A stretch of 64,000 nucleotides of DNA from Miscanthus floridulus (GCF_019320115.1 NC_089584.1:58524852-58588851), one strand, 5' to 3'; counted from the first letter of the stretch, positions 21,244-33,884 are shown. Made by a program: numbers and translations. Notes: generated from the letters alone by a model not told the origin.

Positions 21244-22778
21244 TGTTGGCGGTCACTAACAACAACATTCGACCGCCAATTATTATCCAAAATAGGAGAA
21301 ATAAACAATGTTTTAACACATATGCCTTTACTATTAACATAGTTCCACTTGTATTGGAGAAAACATGTTTTGCCAGACAAATATTTGAATACAACTAGAA
21401 AATGATCAAAATGTGCAAAAGAGAAAGCATAATGCAGATTCTATACCAAAGTACCAAGCAAAGGACCATCCAACCACCTAATTTGAGCCAGGTACCAACA
21501 AAGAAGAGGTCCAGGCCCAGCCTAGAACCCATAGGAGCAAGGCGGTGGTGAGCGGGGCCAGCCAGGGTGTGGCCGCACCCAGGGTGCGCCTGCACCCCCA
21601 CCACCACCTCTTGGGCCCACGCTCCTCCGGTGGTTGCATGGAGCCATGCGTAGGCGGTTCATGGATGTTTCCTAATTTTCTAGCACTGAACCAACCATGC
21701 TTCACTATATAAGAAGGGGAGGAGCTCACCATTCAACACACCAACATTTGGAGCCTCTACCTCACTACTCATCTCTTGTACTCTTTTAGTTTTAGTAGTA
21801 GTATTGTGAGCAAGGCAATAGCTACTTGGAGATCTTGTCTCCTTGGAAGAAAAGCAACACTTGGTATGAATATAAAGAGTTCTTCCATAGTCATCCTCTC
21901 ATACTTACAATATAGCAATGCATATGAACTAGACTATAGTTCTCATGTTATAATCATGATATATGAACTAGCATATAGTTTGCATGCTATGATCTTAATA
22001 TGTAGAACTTTATGCTTAATCATTCATATGGCTTATATGAGTAGAATTAGAGCTAAGTTGAGGTGGAGGTTCATCATGCCTTCGGGTGTGCCCAAGTTCT
22101 TTATCTGTCGATCTGTAGGGTTGGGGACCCGGGGAAATTTGGGTAGTTTCTATGTATGCTAGCATGGTGCCCGGGTATGGAGAAATAGGTGAATACATTT
22201 TCTACTCCACGATTGAGGGGTAGGTGGCAGATGGTGATAGCCCTATCCATCCCTTGTAATCCCCCATGTTCGGGTAGGATATAGGAGTCTAAATCGTCAC
22301 ACGAGGTTGTAGGCGGACTAGTACTCAGTGGCCTCCTGACCTATCTTACACTTAGTCCTAGCTCTAATCATGTAGTTTATATGATCATTACCTGTACTTT
22401 GCATGGCTATATTAGAACATGCCAGCTCCACATAGGAACATTCTTTTATTCTTTGTTTTCCTTTTATCCTTGAGGTTGGCTTAGATGTGTGTCCACTATC
22501 CTTGATATACCATTTTTACCCCTATGACGCACTATGGTTCACTATGCAAGTATGTAATCTTGTTCATGCTCAAGATAGACTCTTAATACCTTGCCCTCCT
22601 TTGGGAAAATATAAATAACGATACCCTAAATACTTCTGGGTGAAATGCTACAACGATAGATATGTGCGCTTGCGGATATTCACTGTAATCGTTAACAACT
22701 ATCATAGTTGGTGTTTCTTAGCAGTGTTGCTAAGATTAACTCAATCTTAGTAATGGTGTTAAGAAATATAAACATGCA
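21244..22778 (+). repeat. Athila-like LTR (1535 bp) flanked by PPT and PBS
   Basis: Runs from TGTTGGCGGTC to ACATGCA. Its 5' side has a polypurine tract, as a 3' LTR would, while its 3' side has a primer-binding site, as a 5' LTR would. It therefore looks shared by two tandem element copies. A TATA box at 21705 supports the orientation. The second LTR of either copy is not in the window. Confidence 0.75.
21705..21712 (+). promoter_or_regulatory. TATA box in the Athila-like LTR
   Basis: CTATATAAG inside the LTR, about 460 bases from its start, followed by a purine-rich leader. Typical of an LTR promoter. Confidence 0.6.
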
Positions 22779-22782
22779 TTTC

Positions 22783-22802
22783 TGGTGCTGTTATCGGTGA
22801 TG
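22783..22802 (+). other. Decayed tRNA-Asp-type primer-binding site
   Basis: TGGTGCTGTTATCGGTGATG aligns with the usual Athila-clade site TGGCGCCGTTGCCGGGGATC. Most differences are C-to-T or G-to-A changes. It starts four bases after the LTR end. Confidence 0.6.
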
Positions 22803-24970
22803 TACTTAAAACCTCCTCACTTGGTGATTGCACTAAGACATGTCAATAGGAAGTTAGGATCTTGTGGTCCACAGCGGACACACTCTCAGAACTGCCCTTG
22901 GGGCTGTGTCCTAGAGTGCACCCATGTGAGGGGCCTAGTGCCCTCTCTCATTACTATCCATGGCCAAGACCTCTACCCGAGAAACCAAACGGCCATGGCT
23001 CGCTGTGATCTCACCCAAGGAATGGCCCACGGTAGCCACATCCTTCTACGGAATCTCAAGATCGCTCAAACCAATGGGTCAACACCTGTCACTAGCTCCC
23101 ACCTAGTCTAGACTTACCATGTGGGAAAACTAGACTCTATGGTAGAGCCATGTCTTAGACAACGCCACTGCTACTAGCGAAACACAACGAGCCTAAGCAC
23201 ACACGAGCGGTGAAACTACCCGCCACCATGCGGCGACACCTTTGGTAACCAGGAGGTCACACGGCGCCATGCCACGAAGGGCCCAGTCCAAAAACTAGGA
23301 TCCACCTCTACATGATGAGCAAGCCATACAACAAGCCTGCGTGAACCATTAGCTGTCACTTGAGGACGCATGCATTTGAGGAGGAGGGCCCCATGAGCGC
23401 GCCATGTGCTGCACCAAGCAAACCAAACCATGTTGCACTCAGAACCCTCTTCCATAGCAACAGGTCATGCCAACTCTTCATCAAGAACAACAACTATACC
23501 CAGAGGTGAGGGCACGATGATCACGACATCATCGTGCCACTAGGGCTAAAACACCGAAGCACATGGACCCTCTCGGCCAGAAGATATAGTGGGCTAGACA
23601 CGAAGAAGGTGCACTCAGGGCTCATAGGCTAGCCAAGGTTATCAAGCCAGGAAGAGTCAACCCAAAGCCAGCAAAGAGGATGATCTATGCCATTTGCGAC
23701 CAATATAAAAACTAAAGAAGCGCCCTCATCAGCTCATGGCCCAAAGATCGCAGCAACTTTGTCACGAGCAGGCGCTCGGGGGCCACTGCACCAAGTGCAA
23801 TGGCAACCAGTCCAACCACAACTTTTGGTACATCGATCAGTCACATCCACTTTGACCTTAACCTCTCTACCCAAACATGTCCACATACACATGTAGGCTC
23901 GCCCTCAACTCCAAAAAATCACAACTAACTATGGAGCGAGCCACGGAACAACACGCTCAAGCCCTCATTCTAGAGCCACTTAGATCCCTGGGTGACTAGA
24001 TCTGGCTCACGCCAGCAGCTGGACATGAGTCACTTGCAGAGGCAGCACATGAGGGTGCATATACATGTCCCATGATGTAGCACTGCTTGTCACCGTCCCA
24101 GTGACCCTTTCCTGAGCGTCTTCTGATCGCTCCCCACACTACGATGAGCTGGTGACCCACGTCTTGACCTCTCGCTCGGGTCACCGCAGTCGACCCAATG
24201 GACCAGCTCCTAGGTGAGGCTAGGCACCTACGCATGAGCCTAAGAGGAAATAGGAAAATTGTTTGCTTAGGTCTAGGGGAGCATAAGGAAAGAGGACTCG
24301 TGTTAATCTCTTGCTTCCTTCTCGCCTTGTGTCAGATCTATGATCATCCTTTGTCGTTATATCGCTCCAACAGATCATGCACATTTTAGCCATGTGGGAT
24401 AGCCCCTGGGCTAAGATACATATTCACAGACACATGTCTAAGGGGATGAAGCACCTTCCAATTTGAATGGAAAGAAAGTGAAATAATGGTAAAATGATAA
24501 GCGAATACGCCGATCGCACACTATGTGCAAAGAACCCAAGCACCATCTGTCATAGAATGAGAGACTTGCTCTGAGCTTCTCCACGTGTACTCATGGTGGG
24601 ATGGAATGGTGAACTGATTCCCAAGCTCCTTACCGCAATGAGATGACTCTTGGACCAAGCCTCTTGGACTAGCTCTAATGCAAGGTCAGGAACTCATGTA
24701 GATAGGGAGCAAAAGGAAACAAGGTCTGCCCAAGCATGTGGAATGGAGAAAATCAAAGCCTACGCCCTCTGCTAGCTTTTTCCCCTTGCATCAAACTAGA
24801 TCAGCGACCCGACCCTGATGCCTCGACCATAGCATTGGGCCGCATAACGTTCTGCTCGATGGGCCAGCCCCTAGGCCAAAACATGCACCCACGCTTGCAA
24901 GGTTGATGGAGGAGGAGCACATTCCAACCTGGACAAGAGGAACACAGGCAGCAACATGACAAGATGGGAT
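22803..24970. other. Old GC-richer repeat sequence, first segment
   Basis: No coding domain found on either strand. GCTCGGGGGCCAC at about 23774 resembles the PPT of Tat-clade elements, but no clear LTR start follows. The segment ends with GGGAT (24966-24970), the duplication made by the Sirevirus, and continues at 38296. It probably belongs to the same old Tat-type element whose LTR ends at 63075. Confidence 0.4.
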
Positions 24971-26557
24971 TGAAAGGATCGAGATGCCCAAGAGGGGGGT
25001 GAATTGGGCTAATTCTAAAATTCTTTGCAATAATTAAACCCTACACTTAGCCCACTTCACCCCTTGTGCCTAGAATGTGTTTCTATTGTTCTACCACACA
25101 AAAGTTTTGCACCCTAGGTTCCAATCCTACTCTAGCATGGCAACTCTAGGAATGTAAAGACAAGAAATGAATTGCCCAAATGTAAATGCTCAAAGTAAAG
25201 AGGGGGAAAGAAATGCGGTGATGTTTACTCGAGGTATCAGAGAGTCGCCACTCTCCACTACTCCTCATTGGAGCACCTGCGCAAGGGTGTAGCTCCCCCT
25301 TGATCCACGCAATGATCAAGTGCTCTCTACGGGCTGATTCTTTGACACTCTATTGTGGTGAATCACCCCCAACCGCTCACAACTTGAGTCAGTTCATCCA
25401 AGCTCTGTCGGATGATCACCAAACTCCCAATCACCACCGAGCCGTCTAGGTGATGGCAATCACCAAGAGTAACAAGCACAAACTCTCACTTGACCATGAC
25501 AAGCCTAATGAGAAAGGTGGATGCACACTTGCTATTCTCCTTGCACTAATGAGGACCTTAATCTTGGATTCTCAAATCTCAATCATCTCACTAGGCTCTT
25601 GCTCACCCTTGCACTCTCAAGGTGTTTCTTAGCTGAATAAATGGGCAAGAGTATTCCCTTGGATGAGTGGAGTAAGTATTTATACCCCCTCATTCAAAAC
25701 ATAATGTTTGGGGCTGAGTTAGCATTCTGCGGGGTGACCGGATCGCCAGTTAGTTATACCCGCAAAGAGCCATTATGCTCTGATCGGACACTGACCTGTG
25801 TTCGATCAGCACTGACCGGACGCATTCGGTTAAGAAAAATGTGCTCTAGAACCTTACTGATATTGACCAGACGTTGGAACCCAGAGTTCGGTCACTTCGC
25901 TGTTCAGCATCCAATCAGTTACCAGATCCTGACCAGCGTCTGGTCAAGAAAATCCCTCTCTAGAACCTCTCTAGAGTTGACCAGATGTAGGCACCCAACA
26001 TCTGGTCACTTTTCACTCAGCGTTCGGTCATAGGCAGATGAGTACAGTTGATCAAATGAATTGACCGTTCTCACCCTCCAGCGACCGGTCACAACCGAAC
26101 CAGCGTTCGGTCAATCATTTGACCCTCCATTCACTTCCAACTTGAAATCCTATGTGAACGAAGTTTACTCCAATTGATCTTAGGGCTATTCCTAAGCTAC
26201 CTAGTGCTAGTTTTGACAAGTGTACACCACACCTAGCCCACTAGACTCACCTAGGTCAAGCTACTAGTCCATACCCCCCTTTTATAGTATGGCCAAAGGA
26301 AAAAACAAAGTCCTAAACTACTCTAAGTGTCTCTCCAACACCAAACGACACTTAGAACTAGTCCATCCTTAACCTTGTCATCCATTCTTTGAAAACTAAA
26401 ATAATTTCCGTCATCAGGGGCATGACAACCATAATTGCCCAATCAATTGCCATTACTATGACATAACTCAAATTGCCTCTGCAAAACACATGTTAGTCAT
26501 AGTAATCTAGTGTCGTCATTAATCACCGAAACCCAACTAGGGGCCTAGATGCTTTCA
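24971..26557 (-). repeat. 3' LTR of the Sirevirus (1587 bp)
   Basis: Starts TGAAAGGATC and ends GATGCTTTCA on the plus strand, matching 36661-38295 with substitutions and small indels. The part 25720-26110 has many short repeats around GACCGGA and TCTGGTCA, a decayed form of the palindromic motifs known from Sirevirus LTRs. Confidence 0.92.
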
Positions 26558-26573
26558 ATCTCCCCCTTTTTGG
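26558..26573 (-). other. Polypurine tract of the Sirevirus
   Basis: Reads CCAAAAAGGGGGAGAT on the minus strand, directly before the LTR start TGAAAGCATC. A second G-rich sequence (AGATCTAGGGGGAGCATG) lies upstream near 26940, which fits the multiple PPT-like sites reported for Sireviruses. Confidence 0.85.
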
Positions 26574-26952
26574 TGATTGATGACAACACAACCTTGAGTA
26601 TGTAGAAGAGATAAGTGAGGTTTTCAACATGCTTGGTTCATATAAGTTTTTGACAATAAGAAAATGGGTTAGACATGCTTATATGACCCAAGCCAACATG
26701 GTGTATTCAATAGATATGAATTAAGCATGAGTACATGAAGTAAAGCTCATTTGAATCAGAGTAAAACATGGAAGCAAACCAAATGAGCATAACCAAGTGA
26801 CATGACATAGATATATATCAATGTAGAGAGCACACATGTCACATAAGTATCACAATCACATGTATGTAATGCAATTCAGGAAAGTAGACGTGAATGCATA
26901 GAGTATCACACATAGAGAACCAAAAGAAATGAATCACATGCTCCCCCTAGAT

Positions 26953-29471
26953 CTAACATACTCGCTCACTCTCCCCTTTGGTATCAAGCACAAAAACCTA
27001 AGGGTCAGATGGTGGGATAGGAGCAGATGAGTCAGGCACTGAGGTGCGGTGAGAAATCTAGAACTGAGCTGCATCATCCTCTGACCCTGAACTCTGAGCA
27101 GTCTAACCCTCTATAGCTAGAAGTGAAGGTGAAGCAATCAGGGTCTGCTCAGTAATTGGCATGGCCTATGACTGAGGAAGGATCACTATAGGAAGTGGAG
27201 TCACATCTGCTGCTAACGCTGATGATGCAATAAATGAAGGGATCATCTTTGTAGTCCTAGTCACTAGAGCAATTGTGGTAGGGATAGGGACACGTAACTC
27301 TAGAGGTGTAGGCTACCCTATAAGCTCACTGAAGGTGGCACCAAGACTCCTAGAAACTAGGGTGTCCATCACTAGCACTAAAGAACTCTGAGGCAGAGTG
27401 AAGCCCATAACAATGGGAGTAAAGTGAGGACCCTAGACTGGCACTAGTGAAGCAAACCACTGGGACACCTATTTTGTAGGTGAAGCAAACTGAGTAGCTA
27501 GTGGTCCATGACTCTAAAGCCCACTGGGCTATATAGTTGGAGTCACTAGAGTGGTGGTAGCAGGCTGGCCTAGCTGAGGTGTAGACTGCTGAGGAGCAAC
27601 TCCAATAGCAATGAATATGTGTTGCATGAAGCCAAGTAACTACTACTAAATCACAAGCTGCTACTGCTACATGGCCTGCTGCTGCCTCTGAAACTCATCC
27701 TATCGAGCCTGAACCTATGCAAGTGTAGCTATTGTCTCCTATGCCTAGCGTGCCTGGTCCTGTCTCATTTGCCCAAGTACTACAAGAAGTGCTAGATTTG
27801 TCTATGGTGGCTATGGTGGAGCAGAGCTGGAGCCACTGGCCTATCTATCATGTGGTCAAGGAGCCTTCTATGGAATTGACTGATAGTCATCATTAGAGTT
27901 GTCACTCGGGTCACTCTCAATCACATCTGCTGCTGTGCATCAAGCTGCTCCTCCTCTATCACTGCAATGCCCCTGATGATCTCATCCTACTAGGCTACTA
28001 TCTTTGGGATGTCTAGGCGATGTCTTGGCTAGCGAGGTGTCCTCTCACAACTATGGCATAACATCTGGGTCATGTTATATGATAGAAACTTAGTACAAGC
28101 ACCTGTGTACTCTACCATCATCTCTGGGGATTTCTATGTAACTGCCTTTCTAATTAGGAACATGATCCAATGAGCATAAGGCGGCTGATAGTGACCTCTG
28201 AAGCCCTCTACTAGTGTATCCTCCATCTCTGAAAGTATCACATCCCAAATGTCAAAGATAGACTAGGATACCAGCTAATATACTAGCCACAACTGAATGT
28301 GAGTCAAGCCCTCACGATAACCCATCCTCGGGAGCAGAGTCCTCCTCATAATAGTGTCAAGAAGCTAAGCTATAGGAGTAAGGTCACATGGTGTCCTGCT
28401 TGATCCCTCACCAAATGGCTCTATGAAGCAAGGTCTGATAATATCTATAGGTGGCACAAGTCCACTGTGAGGGCATCTCGGAGGCCCTATCTAACCATAG
28501 CAAACCTCATGAAGGCAAATAGGTGACTCTAGAATCCTGAGAATCTCTCTAACCCTCGAGCTCTACAGCCTATAGTCATGGCCTCTGAATGCAAAGTGAA
28601 TGAATCTATGCCTCGGGTCAGTATAAAGAGAAGAGTAGAACTCATGGACCCATGATGGAACATAGCGGCCAGTCCATCAAAGAAGATCTATCAACCCTGG
28701 CAGATATGAGAGGTGTGGATGGATCTACTCGCCTACAGCTGTAATAAGTGACTCTAATGAGCAGACTCTCTAGATATGAAGGCAACTCCACTGTTCAAAT
28801 AAGCATTATAGAAATCCTCCTACAGTACTATATAGAAGTGCTCTGAAGCATGCTCATCCCACCTCAGTGGAAACCAGTCCTCAAACTGCACAAAGCAGAG
28901 CTGCTGCACCTGTCTAGCTGTGGCTGCCCTCAAGTCAAGGTGAACCACTGGAGGTGGACCCTGTGGTCTGGGAGGCAGACAAGGGCCCCTCCTCTATGTC
29001 TCAAGCCTCAGTGACACTTGACTGCATGTATGACTAGAGCAAAGAAGCTATGGCTGTGCTGCCTGCTCTATCTCCTCAGTCTACTCTACCTGCTAAGTAC
29101 CCTCTGTCTGCTCCGCTAGCTATGCCTGCTGCTCTGTCTCCCCCTAAGGCCGACTCTCCTCTAAAGAGACATGCTGTCCTCCTAGCATGATAGTCCTAGG
29201 TGGACTACCATGAAGAATCTTAGACCTCTCGACTATAGCTCTCTATGCTAGTGACAACTGATCAGCAATGCGAACGCCACCCCTAGATCCACCTCTCAGC
29301 TCGCTCTGCGGTGGCTACCACTGCTGCTGCTCTCTCTATCTCAGCAATTGCAAACTTACACTTCTTTGTAGTAATCTTCTTCGCCTTTCCTTTTTCTTGA
29401 GCTATCAGGCGAGGCGAAGGCCTCGGATCCTCATCACTAGGACCACCTCCAGCATTCTTGCAATGTGTCAT
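26953..29471 (-). pseudogene. Downstream (env-position) ORF of the Sirevirus
   Basis: Starts at the ATG at 29469-29471 (MTHCKNAGGGPSDEDPRPSP), basic and alanine-rich at first, with a frame change near 29283. The core (about 28150-28700) has VPSWVHEFYSSLY, RPCFIEPFGEGSSRTPCDL and DIWDVILSEMEDTLVEGF. A glutamine-rich coiled coil follows (about 27640-27800), then a proline/serine-rich end to a stop at 26953-26955. The frame carries dozens of stops, nearly all TAG where glutamine would suit. The core pattern matches the minus-strand ORF at 10942-13666. It holds the position of the env-like ORF of other Sireviruses, but I saw no signal peptide or membrane segment, so an envelope role is not supported. 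Confidence 0.65.
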
Positions 29472-31013
29472 TGTTGTAGCTGAAGAGAATTACTGCCACT
29501 GATAGTGCCAACTAACACTCGTGAGGCTTGGCCTCAATACGTACTCGCGGGCTTCGCCCCGAGTTTACTAACAACTACAAAGACAACCACAAGAGCACCG
29601 ACTCGCTGCATAATAGAATAGATATAATATATAAATAATTATAATATTCATCTAGAGGTGTGAAACCCTAAGAAGCAAGCAGTAGATACAAAATTGAAAG
29701 CGATGGCTTGCTACCTGATGAACCGGTGACTAATGAGCAAAGGTGAGGATCATGGGGCACCACTAGGATCGGCAATCGTACACCTAGGGTTAGGGTTCCG
29801 GCGCAAAGTGGTGCGGTGGCCAAGCAATGCAATGTAGGCACGGCTAGGGCAATTGGTGGCCTAGTCGAGCTAGGCACTGTCGTGGAGCGTGACACCAAGG
29901 GCCGCAGCGGCATGGGCAGGCGGCGCTAGTGCACCTGATGAGGCTGTGCAGGCATGGATGCGGTGGTGCGATGGCTGAGGCACAGCGGCGTAGTTAGGGT
30001 ACAGGTGTGGTGGCGTGACTGTGGAGCAAGGTAGGCACGATGCGGTGGTGGTGCAGGGGTGGCTGTGCAGCAGCATTATGACAAGTGATGGCATGGGCAC
30101 TGCTAGGTCAAGGTGGCATGGGTGCGGGCAATGCTAGGTCAAGGCAGTGTACAGAGATAGATATATATGGTGCCCCCTGTGTCAGACAAAGAAATGAAAT
30201 AGAGTTGGAGATCCACCCGATTTCAACTAACCGGATGCACCGATGGTAACAACCGGATGCTACTACCCGGAGTCTAGTCGACTACAGAGAGGTCCAAAAC
30301 CCCTCAAATCATGACCGGATGCATCCGAATACCCTTGACCGAACATAGCTAGAGTCTGGTCGATCCTGAGTTCGTCTTCTTCGATTGATCGGACATAGGG
30401 ACACCTTCACATCAGACACAGGATGACCACTGTTTCAATGTCCGATCACTCCTATGGTGCATCTGTTCACCTCATGTGAACTGACTGGACGCTAGAAGCA
30501 GAGTCTGGTGCAGCGTCTGGTCACCCTTTTTCAGCGAATCTTGAATATTCCTTCACGCTGCCTATTCCCAATCAAGTCTCAACTTCAATAAGACCCAAAT
30601 AAACACCAATTGGGACTAATGTGAGTGACATCTCTCAAACCCTCAAAAAATTTTAAATTTTTTTGCCTTGGGCTATAATTTTTTAAGAAAATAGGCAATA
30701 AAAGGGATGAGGAGCAACATGTGGTCACACAATATGGTTTTATGATCAATGGAAGCTTCAAATGCTCTCCCTATTTGTGGATAAACACAATAGGTGCTCA
30801 AAAGGTAACTGAGAAGAAATGACAAAGCAACACACATGCATATGAAATGCAATACTTGAAAGTAATTCTAGTTGCTTGTCAAGTTTGATCAAAGGTTAAG
30901 CTTCTTCACATGCTTTTCGGTGGTTGTATTAACCATGTTAGACAAGCCCTAACTGCATTACCAAAAATTAAACATGTTGTATATTACAATGCAATGCAAG
31001 GGACAACACAAGC
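29472..31013 (-). other. Spacer between pol and the downstream ORF of the Sirevirus
   Basis: No domain found. 29700-30170 is GC-rich on the upstream side of the ORF and has a splice-donor-like CAG|GTAGCAAG near 29715 on the minus strand, so it could hold an untranslated exon. 30190-30540 repeats CCGGATGC, CCGGAGTC and TCTGGTCG-type sequences also found in the LTRs. The rest is AT-rich. Confidence 0.5.
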
Positions 31014-31681
31014 TCATTTTCTAGTGAAGTTACTAAAATCAAGCACATTGAGCTCATTCCTCAACCGACAAAATGTAGCCTCATCTAGCGGCTTAGTGAA
31101 GATATCCACCAATTGATCCTTGGGCCTTACACCTTCTAGTGATATATCATTTTTAGCAACATGATCTCTAAGAAAGTGATGGCAGATATCTATGTGCTTG
31201 GTGCGAGAGTGTTGAATTAGATTATTAGCAAGCTTTATCACACTGTCATTGTCACACAAAAGAGGTACCTTTTCTAGAACTACACCATAGTCTAGCAAAG
31301 TTTGCTTCTTGTAAAGAATTTGTGCACAACAAGCACCCGCGGCAATGTATTCCGCTTCGGCGGTGGACAAAGCCACACTATTTTGCTTCTTGGAGGTCCA
31401 AGACACTAGTGATCTACCAAGCAAATGGCACCCTCCGGATGTGCTTTTCCTATCAATTTTGCAACCGACATAGTCCAAATCAAAATAGCTAACTAGTTGG
31501 AATCTAACTCCTTTGGGATACCAAAGACCAATGCTTGGTGTGTGCTTAAGGTATCTAAAGATTCTTTTGACGGCAACCATGTGAGCCCCCTTAGGACTAG
31601 TTTGAAACCTTGCACACATACACACACACTAAACACGATGAGGGGCCTAGATGTGGTCAAATATAATAAACTACCAATCAT
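31014..31681 (-). pseudogene. RNase H of the Sirevirus
   Basis: Typical copia RNase H with KSTSGGCHLLG, LVSWTSKKQNSVALSTAEAE and SRTKHIDICHHFLRDHV, ending with QLVDIFTKPLDE and a stop at 31014. The usual SDADYAG reads FDLDYVG. It removes RNA during reverse transcription. A small frame break joins it to RT near 31685. Confidence 0.88.
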
Positions 31682-31687
31682 AGAGCG

Positions 31688-32729
31688 CTAGAGAGTTTGA
31701 TCAATCAATTTACCTCCCTCATCTAGGTCGAGATGTCCATTTGATGGCATAGGTGTCTTGATTAGCTTACATTCATCCATTTTGAACCTCTTGAGAAGGT
31801 CCTTGGTATACTTTTCTTGAGAGATGAAAATACCTTCTCTCATTTGCTTGACTTGAAAACCAAGAAAGAATGTAAGCTCTCTAATCATAGACATCTCGAA
31901 CTCTTTTGACATCAATTCACCGAACTCTTTGCAATAGTCTTCATTTGATGAGTCAAATATGATATAATCAATATATACTTAGCAAATGAAGATTTCTACA
32001 TCAAGTTTCTTGGTGAATAGTGTAGTATCGACCATCCCAATGGTGAAGCCCTTCTCAATGAGAAAATCCCGAAAGCATTCATACCAAGCTCTTGGGGCTT
32101 GATTAAGCCTATATAGCGCCTTGGACAACCTATAAACTTGATTAGGATATCTAGGGTCTTCAAACCAAGGGGTTGATCAACATAGATTAGTTCATTTGTG
32201 AAGCCATTTAAAAATGCACTTTTAACATCCATTTGATATAATTTCATTTCATGATGCGATGCATATGCAAGGAGGATACGAATGGCTTCAAGTCTTGCAA
32301 CCGGTGCAAAGGTCTCTCCAAAATCCAACCCTTCAACTTGAGAGACCCCTTTGCAACTAGTCTTGCCTTGTTCCTCACAACAATGCCTTGATCATCTTGC
32401 TTGTTGTGGAACACCCACTTTGTTCCAATGACTCTTGCACCTTGTGGTCATTCTTCAAGTGTCCAAACTTCATTGCGAGTGAAGTTGTTCAACTCTTCAT
32501 GCATGGCATTTATCCAATCCGAATCTTAAAGAGCTTCTTCTACATTCTTAGGTTCAACACAAGAGACAAAAGAGTGATGTTCAATAAATGAAGCAAGTTT
32601 TTGAGAGTGAGTCATTACACCCTTTGAAGGACTCTATATGATGAGATCTTGTGGATGTGCTTGTAGTAGAGGTGAATTTCTTCTATCAACCGCTTGAGGG
32701 GGAGGTTGTGGAGCATCAACATCTTGAGC
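31688..32729 (-). pseudogene. Reverse transcriptase of the Sirevirus, active site broken
   Basis: Recognised by [22 protein letters not shown] and LTFFLGFQVKQMREGIFISQ, with INAMHEELNNF upstream. The catalytic box, normally YVDD, reads YIDY (31964-31975): the last aspartate is tyrosine. A TAA stop lies just before it. There are more stops and a frameshift around 32080-32340. It cannot be active. Confidence 0.88.
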
Positions 32730-33884
32730 TCATGCCACCATTTGATCATGAGAGACATGAGTATCTTCATTTTCTATTCTCCCATCTTTATCACCATCTT
32801 GTGGCACATTTGATGAAGAAGGTGGATCTATCACTTGTACATCATCTTCATCATCTTTGGGCTTGATGTCTCCAACTAAAATGTTCTTCATGGCCTCTCT
32901 CAATGGTTTATCACCTACATCATTAAGATTCTCATATGCTCCTAGGGAGCTGTTAGATTCATCAAATTTCACATCATATGTTTCTTCAACTAAGCTAGTG
33001 CCATGATTAAATCCTCGATATGCTTTGGACTTTGATGAGTAACCAACAAGAAAGCCAATATCACAATGTCTTTGAAACTTCCCTAGGTGTTGTCGCTTCT
33101 TGTAGATGTAGCATTTGCAACCAAACACACAGAAGAATGATACATCCGGCTTCTTCCCATTGAGCAACTCATAAGGGGTCATGCTAAGAAACTTTTGAAG
33201 AAATAGATGGTTGGATGCATAACATGCGGTGTTGATAGCTTCTGCCCATAGTGCTTTGGGTGTATTGTACTCATCAAGCATTGTTCTTGCAAGTGTGATA
33301 AGTGTCTGGTTCTTTCTCTCTACTACACCATTTTTTTGAGGAGTATATGTTGCGGAGACCTCATGCTTGATTCCAACTTCATCACAATATGCTTCAATGT
33401 TTGTGTTGTCAAATTCTTTTCCATTGTCACTTCTTATCTTCTTGAGCTTCACTTCAAATTCATTTTGTGCTCTCTTGGCAAACTTCTTGAAACATTATGC
33501 AACTTTGGTCTTGTCATGAAGGAAGAACACCCATGTATATCTAGAGTAGTCATCAACAATCACAAGACAATAGAGATTTCCTCCCAAACTCTTGTAAGTT
33601 GCCGGTCCAAATAGATCCATGTGAAGGAGCTCTAGCACTCTTGTTGTTGACATGTAAGCTTTTGTAGGATGAGTGTTTGCAACTTGCTTGTTGGCTTGAC
33701 ATGCACTACAAAGCTTGTCCTTCTCAAATTTCACATCCTTCAAACCTCTCACCAATTCATTCTTTATTAGCTTTTTGAGTGAGCTCATCCAAAAATGTGC
33801 AAGTCTTCTATGCCATAGCCACCCAAGTGATGTTTTGGTGAATAGGCATGTCTTCAAGTTTGCATCTTCGGAGGTGAAATCCAC
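32730..33884 (-). pseudogene. Integrase of the Sirevirus
   Basis: The GAG-pre-integrase segment (LGWLWHRRLAHFWMSSLKKL) and the zinc-binding pair in LCSACQANKQ lead into the core: LLHMDLFGP, IRSDNGKEF and KNGVVERKNQTL carry the three acidic residues. The end is VFGCKCYIYKKRQHLGKF, then an acidic tail DDEDDVQVIDPPS. One stop near 33497 splits the domain. It inserts the cDNA and is placed before RT, as in all copia elements. Confidence 0.9.

Larger units (their letters stand above)
18213..22778 (+). mobile_element. Athila-like Ty3/gypsy element, 3' half
   Basis: Order on the plus strand: end of gag with zinc knuckle, protease, about 1.8 kb without domains, polypurine tract, LTR. RT, RNase H and integrase are missing between protease and PPT, so this is a deleted or non-autonomous form. 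The 5' part of gag lies beyond the CACTA insertion and outside the window. A second copy of the gag of this family begins at 63149. Confidence 0.75.

Noticed and set aside
26953..29471. TAG as a reassigned codon
   Set aside because: TAG is also a normal terminator here, and the neighbouring elements show the same change sporadically. Mutation at CAG sites explains it without a new code.
26953..29471. Envelope protein of the Sirevirus
   Set aside because: The position fits, but I see no signal peptide, transmembrane segment or cleavage site, and the core matches a CACTA-borne ORF.
31613..31632. Short CA-rich repeat as a microsatellite
   Set aside because: Too short and inside the RNase H reading frame of the Sirevirus.
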